Shown: positions 1-10,507 of the stretch, one piece after another
Position numbering within the stretch: the stretch's first letter is position 1
Layout of the letters: each line of letters opens with the position of its first letter
Source of the DNA: an uncultured Maribacter sp.
GTDB taxonomy: Bacteria; Bacteroidota; Bacteroidia; Flavobacteriales; Flavobacteriaceae
DNA length: 64,000 nt
Direction: 5' to 3'
NCBI GenBank assembly: GCA_947493885.1
Contig: CANLTE010000001.1
Span: forward strand, 310,001 to 374,000
Position numbers and translations under genes: made by a program
Notes under the pieces: generated by a model
Told to the model about the DNA's origin: nothing
Databases searched by the model: none
What the model saw: only the letters and a program-made list of their open reading frames with translations

Positions 1-47
1 ACAAGGATAATTTATAATATTTTCTTTCATAATATTATTATTAACAT

Positions 48-830
48 CTAATCAAATTTTGGTTTACGCTTTTCTACAAATGCCAAAAAACCTTCTTTTG
101 CGTCATTGGTATTATAAAGAGGATTTACCAACTCTGTTTCTAAATTTAATGATTCTTCTAAATTTCTCCCTTTGTGCAATTGAACATACTTTTTTATGGA
201 AGCCATGGCTTTTCCAGCTCCTTGAGCCAAGTTTACCACATAATTATTTACTTCATTTTCAAATACGTCTGCAGTATATAATTGATTAAACAGACCAAAA
301 TCATACGCTTTTTGTGAAGATATTGCGTCACCAGTAACTAATAACTCCATTGCTCTACTTGCTCCTATTAAATCTATTAACCTTGGCGTTCCTCCGTTTC
401 CGGGCATTAATCCCAATTTTACCTCAGGTAAACCCACTAAATAATTTCCTTTGGCCGCTAAACGAATATCACAAGCCATAACAATTTCTAACCCTCCTCC
501 TAATACATGTCCATTTATAGCTGCTATAACTATTTTACTGCTTTGTACTAGAGCTTCACAAACTTCTCTAGCCGCCTTAACCATTTCAGCATTTTGTTTA
601 GTTGTATTATTACTAAAAACTTTTATATCTGCTCCAGCACAAAAAAACTTATCAGATGTGCTATTAAGTAGCAGCACCTTTACTTGATTATCGTTACTTG
701 CTTCTTTAACTGATGTTGATATCAATTTTAAATAATCATAGTAGTAACTATTTGCAGGAGGTCTGTTTAAACTAATAGTAGCAACCCCATTAGACTTACT
801 CACCAATAATTGAGATGAAATATCACTCAT
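48..830 (-). CDS. enoyl-CoA hydratase/isomerase family protein
   Basis: Crotonase fold motifs [34 protein letters not shown]. Confidence 0.93.
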   Translation of the reverse strand: MSDISSQLLVSKSNGVATISLNRPPANSYYYDYLKLISTSVKEASNDNQVKVLLLNSTSDKFFCAGADIKVFSNNTTKQNAEMVKAAREVCEALVQSSKIVIAAINGHVLGGGLEIVMACDIRLAAKGNYLVGLPEVKLGLMPGNGGTPRLIDLIGASRAMELLVTGDAISSQKAYDFGLFNQLYTADVFENEVNNYVVNLAQGAGKAMASIKKYVQLHKGRNLEESLNLETELVNPLYNTNDAKEGFLAFVEKRKPKFD

Positions 831-1980
831 AACTAAATTTTAGAAACTCTTGGTTAATTTTCTTGGTGTGCTCTCCTAACATTGGAGCGCCTATGTTAGA
901 TTCTAAAAAAGAATCGTTTATTTGAATGGGGCATCTTGTTGTTTTCACCATAAATCCATCACTCATTTGTACCTCTCTAATCATATCTAAAACTTTAAAG
1001 CCTTCTTCATCTAATAATTCATTCCAATTTAAAACAGCAGCACACCAAATATCTGCTGGTTCAAGAATAGACAACCAATATTTTGTTGGCTTTGTTTTTA
1101 AATGAATAGATAATGTTTCTTTTATTTCATCGCGTTTATCGTACCAACTAGATACCTCTGGGTAATTTAACAATGCCTCACATGAAAGTAACTCCCCTAA
1201 TACTGGAATTTGCCCCATGGCTAAAGCCATAAATCCATCCTTAGTTTCATAAACTCCATATGGAGCTCCTAAATATGCATGTGCATTATTGCTTTTTGTT
1301 CGTTGCGTAGGTTCACCTCCATCACTGTAATAGGTTGTTATAGATTCAAATTGAAATTCAATAATAGATTCTAGCATACTTACTTCTACCCGTCCACCTT
1401 TCTGGGCAATTGTTCTTCTGAATAAACAAGCCAATAAACCCTGCACCATATGTGCTCCTGCTAACATATCAACAATTGCCAACCCCATTGGAACAGGTCC
1501 TGAACCATAATTACCACTTAAACTTGTTAAACCTGAAATGGCCTGAAGCAACAAATCTTGACCTGGTTTATTCCTCCAAGGACCCGTTTTACCATACCCT
1601 GTAATGTCTCCATAAATTATTTGAGAATTTATTTTAGATATGGTCTCATAATCTATCCCTAATCGCTTAGGGACATCAGGACGAAAATTGTGTATTACAA
1701 TATCAGCTTCTTTTACTAATTGGTAAATATTTTCTCTTCCGCTTTTCTTTTTTAAATCTGCTTGATAGCTTTCTTTATTTCTATTGATGGCATGAAAAAT
1801 TGTGGACGCTCCGTTTAACACAACATTGGAAACATAAAGCGACCGACAAATATCCCCTGTTTCTGGTTGTTCTATCTTTATTACTCTAGCTCCTAAATCA
1901 GCCAACCTTAAACTTGCCGAAGGACCAGATAAAAACTGACTAAAGTCCAAAACCAATATCCCTTCAAGAGGTTTGTTCAT
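823..1980 (-). CDS. CaiB/BaiF family (class III) CoA-transferase
   Basis: N-terminal [33 protein letters not shown]; catalytic-Asp region [19 protein letters not shown]; overlaps downstream hydratase by 8 nt. Confidence 0.93.
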   Translation of the reverse strand: MNKPLEGILVLDFSQFLSGPSASLRLADLGARVIKIEQPETGDICRSLYVSNVVLNGASTIFHAINRNKESYQADLKKKSGRENIYQLVKEADIVIHNFRPDVPKRLGIDYETISKINSQIIYGDITGYGKTGPWRNKPGQDLLLQAISGLTSLSGNYGSGPVPMGLAIVDMLAGAHMVQGLLACLFRRTIAQKGGRVEVSMLESIIEFQFESITTYYSDGGEPTQRTKSNNAHAYLGAPYGVYETKDGFMALAMGQIPVLGELLSCEALLNYPEVSSWYDKRDEIKETLSIHLKTKPTKYWLSILEPADIWCAAVLNWNELLDEEGFKVLDMIREVQMSDGFMVKTTRCPIQINDSFLESNIGAPMLGEHTKKINQEFLKFSYE

Positions 1981-1982
1981 TT

Positions 1983-3128
1983 TTATTTCAGATTAAATTC
2001 CTTTTCAATACGCTTATTATCTTCACCAGTTATGGGAGCCGATTTACGTGAAAAAATACGCTCTTCATCAATTCTAAATGGGCAACGCGTTGTTTTTATA
2101 ACATCTCCTTTAGCGGTTTCTACTTCTTGAATCATTTTTAATTCTAAAAACCCGTCATGATGCAATATTTGGTCATAGTTATAGACCGGTGCACACCATA
2201 AATCCTGAGCCTCAAACAAGTTCAACCAATATGCTGTTGTGTTTTTCTTTATCTCTTTCCCTACAAAATGCATAACCTCATCACGCTTACGAAATCCAGA
2301 ATCAGGATGAGAAAAAGTTTCAGGAGACTCTATTTTCATGGCTTTAAACAAAATCTCTAAGGAAACCATAGCTAAAGCAATAAAACTATCTTTAGTTTGG
2401 TATATTCCGTAAGGAGCAGCTAAAAATGGTTGAGAATTCCCTTTTTTAGCTCTCTTAGGAATAGTTTTTTTCTCGTTTAAATAAGTTGTTAACCCTTCAA
2501 ATTGCATATCAACGGTAGACTCTAATAAACTAACTGATATTTTTGCGCCAATACCTGTTTTGGTTCGTTGATATAATGCTGATAAAATTCCTTGTACTAA
2601 ATGTGCTCCAGTAAACATGTCAGATGCAGCAATTCCCATAGGAGTTGGATCATCGTCTAAATTCCCAGTTAAATACGCTGCCCCAGACAATGACTGAATT
2701 AATAAATCTTGTCCTGGTTTTTTAGCCCATGGGCCTTTTTTACCATAGCCAGTGACGTCACCATAAATTATTTTTTTATTAATTGTTTTAACCGACTCAT
2801 AATCTAATCCTATTTTTTCCATGACTCCTGGCCTAAAATTATGTGTCATAACATCTGCTTGAAGAATTAATTTCTTTATTTTTTCTAAATCCGCTGGGTC
2901 TTTTAAGTTAGCTGCATAAGATTCTTTATTTCTATTTATAGTATGAAAAACCAAACTATCGTTTTCAATAAATAAATTTTTAATAGCAATTTGTCTTCCT
3001 GATTCTCCTACTTTGGGGCGTTCTATTTTTATAACTCTTGCCCCTAAATCCGCTAATTTTAAACCAGCTGATGGTCCAGCCATAAACTGTGCAAATTCTA
3101 AAACCGTAATTCCCTTTAGTGGTAACAT
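1983..3128 (-). CDS. CaiB/BaiF family (class III) CoA-transferase, paralogue
   Basis: [52 protein letters not shown]. Confidence 0.93.
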   Translation of the reverse strand: MLPLKGITVLEFAQFMAGPSAGLKLADLGARVIKIERPKVGESGRQIAIKNLFIENDSLVFHTINRNKESYAANLKDPADLEKIKKLILQADVMTHNFRPGVMEKIGLDYESVKTINKKIIYGDVTGYGKKGPWAKKPGQDLLIQSLSGAAYLTGNLDDDPTPMGIAASDMFTGAHLVQGILSALYQRTKTGIGAKISVSLLESTVDMQFEGLTTYLNEKKTIPKRAKKGNSQPFLAAPYGIYQTKDSFIALAMVSLEILFKAMKIESPETFSHPDSGFRKRDEVMHFVGKEIKKNTTAYWLNLFEAQDLWCAPVYNYDQILHHDGFLELKMIQEVETAKGDVIKTTRCPFRIDEERIFSRKSAPITGEDNKRIEKEFNLK

Positions 3129-3147
3129 ATTTTTGATTGGCTTTTAT

Positions 3148-4305
3148 TTACCATTTTAAATCTATTGATTTTTTATAAAGTTTATTTAATAAACTCATTA
3201 CATCTTTATGGTTGCCACCATTCATCATATAATCACGGATAGGAGCACCAGCATTATCCTGAAAAAACATATGCCCGTGATATCTAGGTCTTAAAAATGC
3301 TCTATCCAATGCAGGTAAAGTATCTTTAAAATAATTTAAGCTATTAGAGTTTGTATAGGTATCCTTCCATGCCAACCTATGTCCTGGTTGACCTCCATTG
3401 TCATAAAAAATGGTTCGCTGTATTAATGGATCGGCAACAAATTGGGCATATTTAATAGCTGTTTTTTTATGCTTACACTGATCAGAAACCGCCAAACCAG
3501 TACCGCCTAAGGTTGTAATTAAGGGAGTTCCATTCAATAAAAGAACATCATGGAATTTTAAAATATACTTTGCATAACCATTCTTTGAATAATTAGAATA
3601 CCCATATGCAAAAGGTGAATATGCAAATCTGTTTGACGATGACATGGATTCATACACTTGTATAGGATTCATGTTAAAGCAATCTTCATGAATATGTTCT
3701 CCCAGTTGCCTAAGTAAATCCAATGCTTTTAATCCTGTTTCTTGCGAAACAACATAGTCTTTTGATATACATACATCTTCTCCCAATGTACTACATACCA
3801 TATAAAAACTCATTAAAGTATCTTGTGGTATACCAGGTATAGCGACAAGCCCTTTTTTAGCCAACGCAATAAGTTCATCCCATGTTTTAGGAATCTCGCA
3901 GCCCTGCTCTTTTAATAAGTCCATTCTACTGGCTGCAACAGGCGTAGCTGCATCAATAGCTAGTGCCCATTGATGATTATTAAAAGAATAACTCTCATGT
4001 GACTTCCCAACCGTATTGACTTCCAAATCATTCATGAATGATTTTGGTAAATATTTGTCCAATGGAGTAATGACCCCAGTTCGCGCGGCAAATCCTGTCC
4101 ATGGGTGATCTATAATTAACAAATCAAAACGTTTTGCCAACTCGTTTATAGGTTCATCAGCAAAAGCTTGTAATGATCGTTTTTCCCATGTAATTTCCAC
4201 CTCTGGATGCAATTCATGAAAGCGTTGTGCTGTAGCTACGGCAGAAGTAAATCCTCGGCTATGATTCCAAGTAATCCCTTTTAAGGTTATGTTATTTGTA
4301 TTCAA
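3148..4305 (-). CDS. ABC-type solute-binding protein (family 1-like) without signal peptide
   Basis: SBP-like segments (FHELHPEVEITWEKRSLQAF, LLIIDHPWTGFAARTGVITPLDKYL, GGTGLAVSDQCKHKKTAIKYAQFVADP); no hydrophobic N-terminal signal or lipobox. Confidence 0.75.
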   Translation of the reverse strand: MNTNNITLKGITWNHSRGFTSAVATAQRFHELHPEVEITWEKRSLQAFADEPINELAKRFDLLIIDHPWTGFAARTGVITPLDKYLPKSFMNDLEVNTVGKSHESYSFNNHQWALAIDAATPVAASRMDLLKEQGCEIPKTWDELIALAKKGLVAIPGIPQDTLMSFYMVCSTLGEDVCISKDYVVSQETGLKALDLLRQLGEHIHEDCFNMNPIQVYESMSSSNRFAYSPFAYGYSNYSKNGYAKYILKFHDVLLLNGTPLITTLGGTGLAVSDQCKHKKTAIKYAQFVADPLIQRTIFYDNGGQPGHRLAWKDTYTNSNSLNYFKDTLPALDRAFLRPRYHGHMFFQDNAGAPIRDYMMNGGNHKDVMSLLNKLYKKSIDLKW

Positions 4306-4382
4306 TGTGAAAAAGTATCAATTTGTATTAATAATTCTTTAATAGGAAATATTTAGTTAGGCGTTTGTTTTGACCTACTTCT

Positions 4383-6935
4383 TTATTTATCAAAACCTAT
4401 GGCTCTAGGAGTTTGCATATCACTATCATATTTATATCCATCTTGACCCGTAAACTCTTTAAAAAAGTGATAATATGAACCATAAGCCCCATGTTTATTT
4501 TCTTGCTCCAGTCTTTCTTCTTTCCATTCATTAAATCTTACTGTAGCAGCTTTTTGATTTCCTATCAAGAAAAAATAATCATTCTTAGAAATAACTTTAC
4601 CTTTTTTATCAATAAGCTCTAAATCCACATAAAATTTAGATTTTACTGATGTTAAAACTTTTTCATTTATGGCAAAAAATAACTTGGCACTATTTTCTTT
4701 AATTATATCTACATCAAAATCTTTTGAAGAAATAATACTACCTGAATCATCCTTTATTTTAAATTTAATCTTACAGTTTTTATATGATTTGTAAAAATCA
4801 TTGATAACCCAAATATTACCTACAAATGGTTCTTTAGTATTCCATCTTCTTTTTTTAAACTCAAAATTAACTAATAAAGGTTGATACGCTTTTTGAACAT
4901 AATTATATGATCTTTTGGGTTTTTGATAATTATCTACAATACCCCATTTCATATCTGGACCATATGTAATATAATGACAAAGTGCAATAGCGCTTAAGTT
5001 GGGTTTATCCCGCCTAAAATGTTCAATTCCATTTTGGAAAATAATTCCTTGTGCATCTTGAGTGGCATTCACAAACTCTTCCAAAGAACTTTTCATTTCA
5101 CTGCCAAACACATCCCAGTTTTGCATGCGTAACCTAATTAAATCTGCCCAATGATGTCCCCAACTTAATCCTGGAGGCCACATTTCGTTCTCTGGGATAA
5201 ACTTCTTTAAACTTTCAACAGAAGGCACTGAGGTAATTGCAAACTCCGGAACAATTGGGTAACCGTCTGCGTGGGTTTGATACCAATCCTCATGCAACCA
5301 TTCTCCCATATCATAAAAATAGCGTAGGGCATGTACCGCTTCTTTTGGTTTAAACCCAGCCTGCTGTGCTACATGATCTGTCATTGGAGAATCAGGTATA
5401 TATGGTAATTTTGCGTAAGCCTGTAAAGAATCTCCCAAACGCTCTAAAAACTCTCTGCCAAATTTGGGGTCACGTGTTCTAAACATCATTTCTTCACCAC
5501 CTTCCATCATAATTAACGACGGATGGTTTCTACGTTCCTTGATTACTCTAACTCCTTCATTAAATATTTCAGCTAAATTTTCCTCGTCAGAAGGAATATT
5601 ACCCGTTCCTAAGGGAATCATGTCTTGCCAAATGGTCATTCCCATTTCATCCGCATATTGATAAAATTCAGGAATTTCAGGAGGGTGCCATCCAAAAATT
5701 CGGATGTTATTCATATTCATTTCTTTAGCCAATTTAATTAGCTCTTTGTATTCTTCTATTGAAGTTCTCCCTACAAAAATATCAGGTGGTCCTCCCCAAC
5801 ATGCTGATCTAATAAAATGAAACTTTCCATTAATATAGGTAGACCTCGGAAAAGAGACGTCTACATCCTTAACAAATCCTGGATTCCATTTAGAAGTTAC
5901 TTCGCGAATTCCAAAAACGGTTTGGTTAAAATCATGATTTACATCGCCCTCTTTTAACGAAATTCTTGCTGTATATAAATTTGGTTTTCCTAAATCCCAT
6001 GGGTACCATAATTGTGCATTTTTAACCTTAATATTTTTTTCTATTTTATGGATTCCAGGTTCCACAATTTTAGTAAACTTTACCTCAATTTTTTTTGCAT
6101 CAAAATTTTTACCTTGAAGAGTGGTTACAAAGGTCATTTCCTTTGCTTTATTTGAAGTATTTTCAATGGTCATTTCTAGATTTACATCGGCGGATTTATC
6201 TTTATTGATAGTATTATTAGCGTAAACATCTTTAAAACGAACTTTACCTGTTGTAACCATTTTCACAGGACGCCATATACCAATGGGAGTTAAATCTCTC
6301 CAATAATCCCCAAACCATGGTGTTTTTTTACCTGCTACAAAAGCATTTACCTGTGGTGGTGGATTTAATTTTACCATTAACATATTTCTCCCTTTAAGAA
6401 AATCGTGCTTACTTATACGTAAATACTCGTTTACGTTAAAAGAGAATTTTGAAAATACGCCTTCATGGCTTCCTAGATAATGTCCGTTTAACCATACTTC
6501 GCAGCTATAATCAACACCTTCAAATACAATATCCACAACTTGGCTAGTAATATCTTCTTTAACACTAAACTGAAGTGCATACCACCATTCATATTGTTGA
6601 ACCCACTGGGCCTTAACGCTATTACGTCCAAAGTAAGGGTCTTCTATCACACCTGCCTTCCATAAATCAGTATAAACATCTCCTGGCACTTTTGCGTTAT
6701 TCCATACCAATGTTTCAATATCTTCTGAAGGAAGCTTATGGAGCCCTTTTTTTATTCCTTCTCCTGGCAACATCATTTTAAATCTCCACATCATTCCGCT
6801 TAAATCGCGAACGGATTGACTGTTTTCTTTATGAGATAATGTAGTGTTTGGCTGAGCGAGAGAAAAGAAAAATATATTCAACATTAATACTGTTAAAATA
6901 GACCTTAAACTATTGTTTTTTGAATAGCTTCCCAT
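4383..6935 (-). CDS. glycoside hydrolase family 2 protein (beta-mannosidase / exo-glucosaminidase-like), secreted
   Basis: N-terminal signal-like stretch; GH2 sugar-binding domain (VDYSCEVWLNGHYLGSHEGVFSKFSFNV), NNIRIFGWHPPEIPEFYQYADEMGMTIWQDM, NHPSLIMMEGGEE, PIVPEFA. Confidence 0.88.
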   Translation of the reverse strand: MGSYSKNNSLRSILTVLMLNIFFFSLAQPNTTLSHKENSQSVRDLSGMMWRFKMMLPGEGIKKGLHKLPSEDIETLVWNNAKVPGDVYTDLWKAGVIEDPYFGRNSVKAQWVQQYEWWYALQFSVKEDITSQVVDIVFEGVDYSCEVWLNGHYLGSHEGVFSKFSFNVNEYLRISKHDFLKGRNMLMVKLNPPPQVNAFVAGKKTPWFGDYWRDLTPIGIWRPVKMVTTGKVRFKDVYANNTINKDKSADVNLEMTIENTSNKAKEMTFVTTLQGKNFDAKKIEVKFTKIVEPGIHKIEKNIKVKNAQLWYPWDLGKPNLYTARISLKEGDVNHDFNQTVFGIREVTSKWNPGFVKDVDVSFPRSTYINGKFHFIRSACWGGPPDIFVGRTSIEEYKELIKLAKEMNMNNIRIFGWHPPEIPEFYQYADEMGMTIWQDMIPLGTGNIPSDEENLAEIFNEGVRVIKERRNHPSLIMMEGGEEMMFRTRDPKFGREFLERLGDSLQAYAKLPYIPDSPMTDHVAQQAGFKPKEAVHALRYFYDMGEWLHEDWYQTHADGYPIVPEFAITSVPSVESLKKFIPENEMWPPGLSWGHHWADLIRLRMQNWDVFGSEMKSSLEEFVNATQDAQGIIFQNGIEHFRRDKPNLSAIALCHYITYGPDMKWGIVDNYQKPKRSYNYVQKAYQPLLVNFEFKKRRWNTKEPFVGNIWVINDFYKSYKNCKIKFKIKDDSGSIISSKDFDVDIIKENSAKLFFAINEKVLTSVKSKFYVDLELIDKKGKVISKNDYFFLIGNQKAATVRFNEWKEERLEQENKHGAYGSYYHFFKEFTGQDGYKYDSDMQTPRAIGFDK

Positions 6936-7232
6936 AACGATGTAATTTGTATATAAAAGTATAAATTTTTAGGCTATTTACCTCTTAATTAAAGCATTTG
7001 ATTGTACTTATTTTGAAGATTTTTCTTATTTATATTTATAACTAAAAATATTGCTATACAAACTATAAATTATACGATTGTATTAGATGATGAAACTGGT
7101 GTTTTTTAGACCCAAATCTAAGCCCTTGACTATAATAAAAAAACGCATTAAAATAACCTTTTTACAGCTACTGACATAAGGTTGTCATACCTCCCCATTA
7201 GTTTTGCCCCAATTAATTTGATAATTATTAAA

Positions 7233-7856
7233 ATGAAACACGAATGGAGAAAAAAGGAAAAAGGAATTTATCTTCCCAAAAATAAACCTGAAGTAATTAA
7301 TATTCCAGAATACCAATTTTTAACTATTAAGGGGGAAGGCAACCCAAATAGTGATTCTTTTTCTGAATATATAAAAGTACTTTACGCCGTTTCCTATGCT
7401 ATTAAAATGAGTCTTAAAAAGGGTATTACTTTAAAAGATTATTATGATTATACGGTTTACCCCCTTGAAGGTGTTTGGGATATTAATGATGAGGCAAAAC
7501 AAAACTATACAGGAACAATTAATAAGAACGATTTAGTTTTTAAGCTAATGATTCGTCAGCCCCATTTTGTTAATGCCGCTTATGTTTCCAAAATGATTGC
7601 ACTTACAAAAACTAAAAAACCACACCCGTTACTTAAAGAAATAAGGTTTGAAAAAATTACCGAAGGTAAATGCATTCAAATGATGCATATAGGTAGCTAC
7701 GACAACGAACCCGAAAGTTTTCAAGTAATGGAGATATTTGCATCAGAATTAAACCTAAAACGCAAATCAAAAAAACATAGAGAAATTTACCTGTCAGATT
7801 TTAGAAAAGTAGCTCCCGAAAAATTAAAAACCGTACTTAGGTTTAAAGTAGATTAA
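7233..7856 (+). CDS. GyrI-like small-molecule-binding domain protein
   Basis: MKHEWRKKEKGIYLPKNKPEVINIPEYQFLTIKGEGNPN... resembles GyrI-like family; start chosen at the ATG at 7233. Confidence 0.75.
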   Translation: MKHEWRKKEKGIYLPKNKPEVINIPEYQFLTIKGEGNPNSDSFSEYIKVLYAVSYAIKMSLKKGITLKDYYDYTVYPLEGVWDINDEAKQNYTGTINKNDLVFKLMIRQPHFVNAAYVSKMIALTKTKKPHPLLKEIRFEKITEGKCIQMMHIGSYDNEPESFQVMEIFASELNLKRKSKKHREIYLSDFRKVAPEKLKTVLRFKVD

Positions 7857-7857
7857 T

Positions 7858-8964
7858 ATGGCGGAATTATTCAAAAACGTGTACAATCAAGACTTTTTCA
7901 ACAGTTTTACAACCCATGTTAAAACGGTATTCCCTAATTTTAAAACTAATTCGTTTATTTCTAAAATTTTTGATGCTGATTGGGACGACAAGGAACTAAA
8001 GCAGCGTATGCGTCATACCACAATCACCCTGCAAAAACACCTAACCAATGATTTTATTAAAAACGCTAATATTATAGTTAAAGTCATAGAGGAATTATCA
8101 AAAAACGGAATTAAAGAAACAAGTATTGAATACATGTTTTTTCCTGATTTTATTGAAGTTTTTGGTATAGAACATTATGACGCATCCATTGTCACATTTG
8201 AAAAAATAACGCAATTTACCAGCTGCGAATTCGGCGTTAGACCTTTCATAATTTCCTATCCAGATAAAATGATACCTCAAATGCTAGAATGGTCCAATCA
8301 TAAACATGAAGCTGTACGCAGATTGGCAAGCGAAGGCTGTAGACCAAGATTACCTTGGGCCATGGCTCTACCTTCATTAAAAAAAGATCCAAGTGCTATA
8401 ATTCCTATTCTTGAAAATTTAAAGGACGACGTTTCCGAAACGGTCAGACGAAGTGTTGCCAACAACCTAAATGATATTTCAAAAGACAACCCAAATACAG
8501 TGATATTACTTGTGAAAAAATGGAAAGGCAAAACAAAAGAAAGCAATTGGCTTACAAAACATGCCTCCAGAACACTATTAAAACAAGGTAACCCTGAAAT
8601 AATGACACTTTTTGGATTTGGAAGTATCAACAACATCCAAATTACGGACTTTAAAATTCTTACTCCAAAAGTTACGATTGGTAACTACCTTGAATTTTCG
8701 TTTCAACTTAAAAACACAAGTAAGGTTTCGTCAAAAATACGGTTGGAATACGGATTGTATTATCAAAAAGCCAACGGTACTTTATCTAAAAAGGTTTTTA
8801 AAATAAGTGAGAAAGAATATACTCAAAACTCCACAACTTTAATAACCCGTAAACAACCATTTAAAATAATTACTACAAGAAAATTTCATATTGGAAAACA
8901 CCAAGTTTCCATAATAATTAATGGTCATGAGCTTAATAAACTAGATTTTGAGTTACTATCTTAA
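7858..8964 (+). CDS. DNA alkylation repair protein (AlkD-like HEAT-repeat)
   Basis: HEAT-type repeats HKHEAVRRLASEGCRPRLPWAMALPSLKKDPSAIIPILENLKDDVSETVRRSVANNLNDISKDNP. Confidence 0.82.
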   Translation: MAELFKNVYNQDFFNSFTTHVKTVFPNFKTNSFISKIFDADWDDKELKQRMRHTTITLQKHLTNDFIKNANIIVKVIEELSKNGIKETSIEYMFFPDFIEVFGIEHYDASIVTFEKITQFTSCEFGVRPFIISYPDKMIPQMLEWSNHKHEAVRRLASEGCRPRLPWAMALPSLKKDPSAIIPILENLKDDVSETVRRSVANNLNDISKDNPNTVILLVKKWKGKTKESNWLTKHASRTLLKQGNPEIMTLFGFGSINNIQITDFKILTPKVTIGNYLEFSFQLKNTSKVSSKIRLEYGLYYQKANGTLSKKVFKISEKEYTQNSTTLITRKQPFKIITTRKFHIGKHQVSIIINGHELNKLDFELLS

Positions 8965-9077
8965 TTTTAGTTAACCAAAATTTACTCTTAAATTTTCTTT
9001 AACCAGCTGATTTTATAGTATATATTCTCCCAAAATAATGTAGTTTTAATTATAGAATTTCTTTTTAGATATCGCCA

Positions 9078-9545
9078 ATGGAATTAATACAAATTAGAGC
9101 CGCTATTTTAGATGACTTGCCTATACTTCTTGAATTTGAACAAGGCATTATTCACGCAGAAAGACCCCTTGATGAAACTTTAAAACAAGAAGAACACATT
9201 TCGTACTACGACATAAAAGCTATGATTCTTTCAGAGGATACCGAAGTGCTAGTGGCTGTTGCCGGAGATGAACCTATAGGCTCTGCGTACATTACTATTA
9301 AAAAAGCCAAACCCTATTTTAAGCATACCTATTTTGGATTTCTAGGCTTTATGTACGTAAAACCTGAATTTAGGGGCAAAGGCGTAAATAAAAAAATTAT
9401 GGACGCCATTAAAGTGTGGTCTAAAGAAAAAAATATTACTGAACTACGCTTACATGTTTACGAAACCAATATTCCAGCTATAAAGGCTTATGAAAAAACG
9501 GGGTTTCAAAAGCACCTTATAGAAATGAGGATGAATATTGATTAG
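9078..9545 (+). CDS. GNAT family N-acetyltransferase
   Basis: GFMYVKPEFRGKGVNKKIMDAIKVW, LHVYETNIPAIKAYEKTGF acetyl-CoA-binding motifs. Confidence 0.9.
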   Translation: MELIQIRAAILDDLPILLEFEQGIIHAERPLDETLKQEEHISYYDIKAMILSEDTEVLVAVAGDEPIGSAYITIKKAKPYFKHTYFGFLGFMYVKPEFRGKGVNKKIMDAIKVWSKEKNITELRLHVYETNIPAIKAYEKTGFQKHLIEMRMNID

Positions 9546-9601
9546 GTGCAAGCATCATATAAAAAGATTTTACCAATGTAATAGAATCTTTAAATAGATA
9601 T

Positions 9602-9609
9602 TACCTTTG
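9602..9609 (+). promoter_or_regulatory. putative Bacteroidota -7 element TACCTTTG
   Basis: Exact match to TAnnTTTG just upstream of the ATG at 9625. Confidence 0.45.
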
Positions 9610-9624
9610 ATAGCACATATTAAA

Positions 9625-10188
9625 ATGATGCACCCACTAAAAAAACATATTGAAGAAATCATTAGTCTAACCGATGAGGAGTTTGATTTTGTTTTGAGTC
9701 ATTTTGAGCATGTAAAAAAAAGAAAACACCAATATATTGTTCAAGAAGGAGAGATTGTGAATAAAGAATATTGGGTAATTAAAGGTTGCTTAAAAAGTTA
9801 TTTTGTTGACAATACTGGAAAAGAACACATACTACAATTTGGAATGGAAAACTGGTGGATTACGGATTACGAATCTTTCGTGAAACAAACCCATTCTAAA
9901 ACGGCTATAGACTGTATTGAAGACTGTGAATTACTGTATATTACTTTTGAAAACAGAGAAAAACTTACCGCCAAAATGCATAAAATGGAACGTTTTTGGG
10001 CGAAAAAAAGCAAAATAGGTCGTATTGCACTTCAAAATAGAATTTTATCCCTTCTAAAAAATTCTTCAAAAGAACGATACGAGTTATTGCTTAATGAATA
10101 TCCAAAGCTTTTTCAACGTGTACCTAAAAAAATGATTGCTGCTTATCTAGGAGTCTCTAGAGAAACTTTAAGCCGCTTAAACTCATAA
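9625..10188 (+). CDS. Crp/Fnr family transcriptional regulator
   Basis: cNMP-binding fold and C-terminal HTH RVPKKMIAAYLGVSRETLSRL; ATG at 9625 preferred over the TTG at 9607. Confidence 0.88.
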   Translation: MMHPLKKHIEEIISLTDEEFDFVLSHFEHVKKRKHQYIVQEGEIVNKEYWVIKGCLKSYFVDNTGKEHILQFGMENWWITDYESFVKQTHSKTAIDCIEDCELLYITFENREKLTAKMHKMERFWAKKSKIGRIALQNRILSLLKNSSKERYELLLNEYPKLFQRVPKKMIAAYLGVSRETLSRLNS

Positions 10189-10220
10189 TTTTATTTCTTC
10201 CATTATCTTGTAATGTGATT

Positions 10221-10245
10221 TACATCACTCCAAAGAAGTGATGTA
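10221..10245. promoter_or_regulatory. 25-bp palindromic candidate operator (TACATCACT-N7-AGTGATGTA), overlapping TGTGA-N6-TCACT at 10214-10229
   Basis: 9-bp perfect inverted arms between a Crp/Fnr gene and the tautomerase-SDR operon. Confidence 0.55.
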
Positions 10246-10307
10246 CCTCCTTTCCAAAATAATCAGTTCTCAACACCTTTGAAAGGCAATTAATTTAATA
10301 AAAAAAC

Positions 10308-10502
10308 ATGCCATACATCAACATCAGGATTACCGATGAACAGGTAACACAACAACAAAAACGTAAGTTAATAGAAGGAGCTACACAACTTGTGGTAGAC
10401 GTTCTAGACAAAAATCCGAAAACAACTCATGTAGTTATAGACGAGGTTCCTATATCTAATTGGGGAGTAGATGGAAAACAGTATTTAGGGACTAAAAAAT
10501 AA
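10308..10502 (+). CDS. 4-oxalocrotonate tautomerase family protein
   Basis: 64 aa, Pro following Met1 (MPYINIRITDE...), typical 4-OT length. Confidence 0.9.
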   Translation: MPYINIRITDEQVTQQQKRKLIEGATQLVVDVLDKNPKTTHVVIDEVPISNWGVDGKQYLGTKK

Positions 10503-10507
10503 AAAAA

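Noticed and set aside
3148-4305. Ordinary ABC sugar importer component
   Set aside because: No signal peptide and no permease/ATPase genes nearby.
8098-8636. Minus-strand ORFs inside the AlkD-like gene
   Set aside because: Overlap a well supported HEAT-repeat CDS with no homology features of their own.
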